A DNA stretch of 34,369 nucleotides from Antrodiella citrinella (lineage: Eukaryota > Basidiomycota > Agaricomycetes > Polyporales > Steccherinaceae): NCBI GenBank assembly GCA_004802725.1, contig SGPM01000298.1, positions 1-34,369 on the forward strand, read 5' to 3'. The notes under the pieces were generated by a model. That model saw only the letters and a list, made by a program, of their open reading frames with translations, searched no databases and had not been told where the DNA came from. The first letter of the stretch is position 1, and each line of letters starts with the position of its first letter. This document shows, piece after piece, positions 32,943 through 34,369 of this stretch. The position numbers were made by a program, and so were the translations under genes.

Positions 32943-33448
32943 GACTAGACCTGTAATAATTTGCTATGTTTCGCTCTTCTTTGCTTTGTGTGCGTGCGTT
33001 TGATCCATCCAATTCCAAGGACATGTAGCATAGTAATTCTTTTGCACGCACAGAGCTGTCGATTGTTACCCCGAGAAACCATTCTCCATCATCTTCGTTG
33101 TGTTTCTTGGAACAGTTCAATATATCTCGGTTGATAGATACCTTTGTACTCTACTTGTAGCTCTACACACACACTTTCATTTTGTTACATCAATGCCTCG
33201 TATAGTCAAGATATTATCTATACGAGTTTTGCTGGCAGCCAGTCGACACCACGCCGAGCTGACAATCATACGCCGGTTCTTCTAACCATCAATTTGGCTA
33301 GTTGTAAGTGTATGCACCAACAAACATGGGGGTCTTACAGTGTCATTTCAGTGTTCTTTGAAGTAAACTAGATATGCCAACATGAACCCCAACATATGAT
33401 TATCAATACTCTACGATGCTATCCCTACGAGCTCACAGATGGTCGAGC
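32943..33448. other. Intergenic, no gene seen
   Basis: This is the 3' flank of the phytochrome gene and of the convergent F-box-like fragment. It is AT-rich with short open stretches only. Nothing beyond probable 3' UTR sequence can be supported. Confidence 0.5.
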
Positions 33449-34180
33449 TCATGGATGGTCGAGGTGTAGCTTGGACCAGAGCTCAAGCGAGAACTGACGT
33501 GCCTCCAGCAGTCCCTTTCTTGCTGGCTCATCCGAAGCCAACAGGTCCCACTTCCACCGGTACTCAGGATCATTCAGGATCAATGTATATGGCCAGTACG
33601 AAGGCCACAACGTCATGAACACCAAATGCTCGAGATCCACGAACTCACGCAGTATTGCGTCCCACTGCTCCCAATCCACCAAGTCCAGTGTGTTGTGTCC
33701 GAGCTCCACATACGCTTTGATGCCGATATCCGCAACGCCAATGGTGATCGAGGTAAGCGTACGCGGCGCTGCTGCGAGCACGCGTAGCGCGTACCGCCAA
33801 CGTACCAACGCGTCGGACGTCATGTCCGACTCGGGGTTCACGGTCAACGCGAATTCGAGGGTCCTTAGGGATGGGCAATTGCTCGCAAGGCGGGGAGTGC
33901 ACGAACACCCGGGGAACAAGCAGCCAAACCCATCTGGGCCTTTGCTAAAAAGCGGGGCTGTGCACGTTGTGAGTACAATGAAGGATGCAACCGAGGAGTA
34001 GCACGACGGTACCATTTTTGTCTATCCGAATCAAGACAACGCGGTCATTTCTTGGGTCACCGCGGTAATCGAGGCGGAGGTGCTCGAGATTCTTCCCCTT
34101 TGTCTCCAAGAGATTACACATCGCCTCGACCTCGATTGAGTTTTTCAGGTCAAATTCGGCTCCAACAGTGTTGTCACTGA
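33449..34180 (-). CDS. F-box/LRR-like protein, C-terminal fragment
   Basis: The minus strand encodes leucine-rich segments typical of the C-terminal halves of Agaricomycete F-box proteins: KNLEHLRLDYRG near 34070-34110, NCPSLRTLEFALTV near 33840-33880, and LREFVDLEHLVFM near 33605-33645. The last open frame, ending in TGA at 33449-33451, is about 180 codons. The upstream piece is open from about 34180 to 34015 and must join through an intron within 33930-34015, whose exact ends I could not fix; AG at 33957-33958 is one candidate acceptor. No N-terminal F-box is seen and no ATG with a good context lies upstream before the repeat-like DNA at 34182. The gene may be 5' truncated, continue beyond the window, or be a pseudogene. 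Such proteins usually recruit substrates to SCF ubiquitin ligases. Confidence 0.5.
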
Positions 34181-34181
34181 C

Positions 34182-34196
34182 ACCCGTCTGACGGGT
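34182..34196. repeat. 7-bp hairpin within TGAC-rich repeats
   Basis: ACCCGTC (34182-34188) and GACGGGT (34190-34196) form a perfect stem with a single-base centre. GTCAGTCAG-type repeats follow to about 34250, including CTGACCCTCCTGACGG. The last 110 bases of the window hold a TATATAAGG at 34275-34283 and no gene. Confidence 0.6.
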
Positions 34197-34369
34197 CAGT
34201 CAGCGAAAGTCAGTCAGTCAAGTCAACGACCTGACCCTCCTGACGGATTTCGGTTGACGTATCACGTGTGTAGATATATAAGGTAATAAGATGACTACAA
34301 GATAGTGAGTAAGCATTATACGAGTGGCTCGAAAGCGCGATATGATGGTACGCCGGTACGACGATTAGA

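Overview
The window looks like nuclear DNA of a filamentous basidiomycete, most likely an Agaricomycete. The reasons are intron-dense genes with 50-65 bp GT-AG introns, a Plavaka-type transposase, a chromodomain Ty3/Gypsy retrotransposon, an Agaricomycete-type polytopic membrane protein, and a fungal phytochrome hybrid kinase. Scattered N bases at 4520-4550, 6274-6442 and 30704 mark it as draft assembly.

The left third (1-10.8 kb) is mobile DNA. The 3' part of a Plavaka transposase (1-2432) abuts a Ty3/Gypsy element (about 2478-9639) that has a primer-binding-like site but no recognisable 5' LTR. The element carries gag, a candidate -1 frameshift heptamer at the gag stop, and pol in the order protease, RT, RNase H, integrase, chromodomain. 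Between pol and the 3' LTR lie 1.8 kb with two further sense-strand reading frames, the first starting with a membrane segment. Pol and both extra frames each contain one in-frame stop. Repeat-rich DNA follows (9.9-10.8 kb): a GTCCGA motif field, a 10-bp hairpin, an AACGCA minisatellite and a 31-bp repeat.

The middle (10.8-18 kb) carries single-copy genes: a probably 5'-truncated membrane protein gene (+), an ABHD12-like alpha/beta hydrolase (-), DUG3 (+, glutathione degradation) diverging from it, and an unrecognised acidic-tailed protein (-).

The right half holds two paralogous MFS transporters in direct orientation (18200-20328 and 24037-26264). Every coding segment up to the central loop and nearly all after it are the same length; the second copy has one extra intron. 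They are separated by 3.7 kb without a supportable gene. A small predicted secreted protein (-) and a complete 19-exon phytochrome (+) then diverge from a shared 668-bp region. An F-box/LRR-like fragment (-) lies at the right edge.

Intron junctions were worked out by hand, requiring GT-AG ends, phase continuity and family-consistent protein. For both MFS genes, the phytochrome, ABHD12 and DUG3, all exons join in phase without a stop, so these five look intact.
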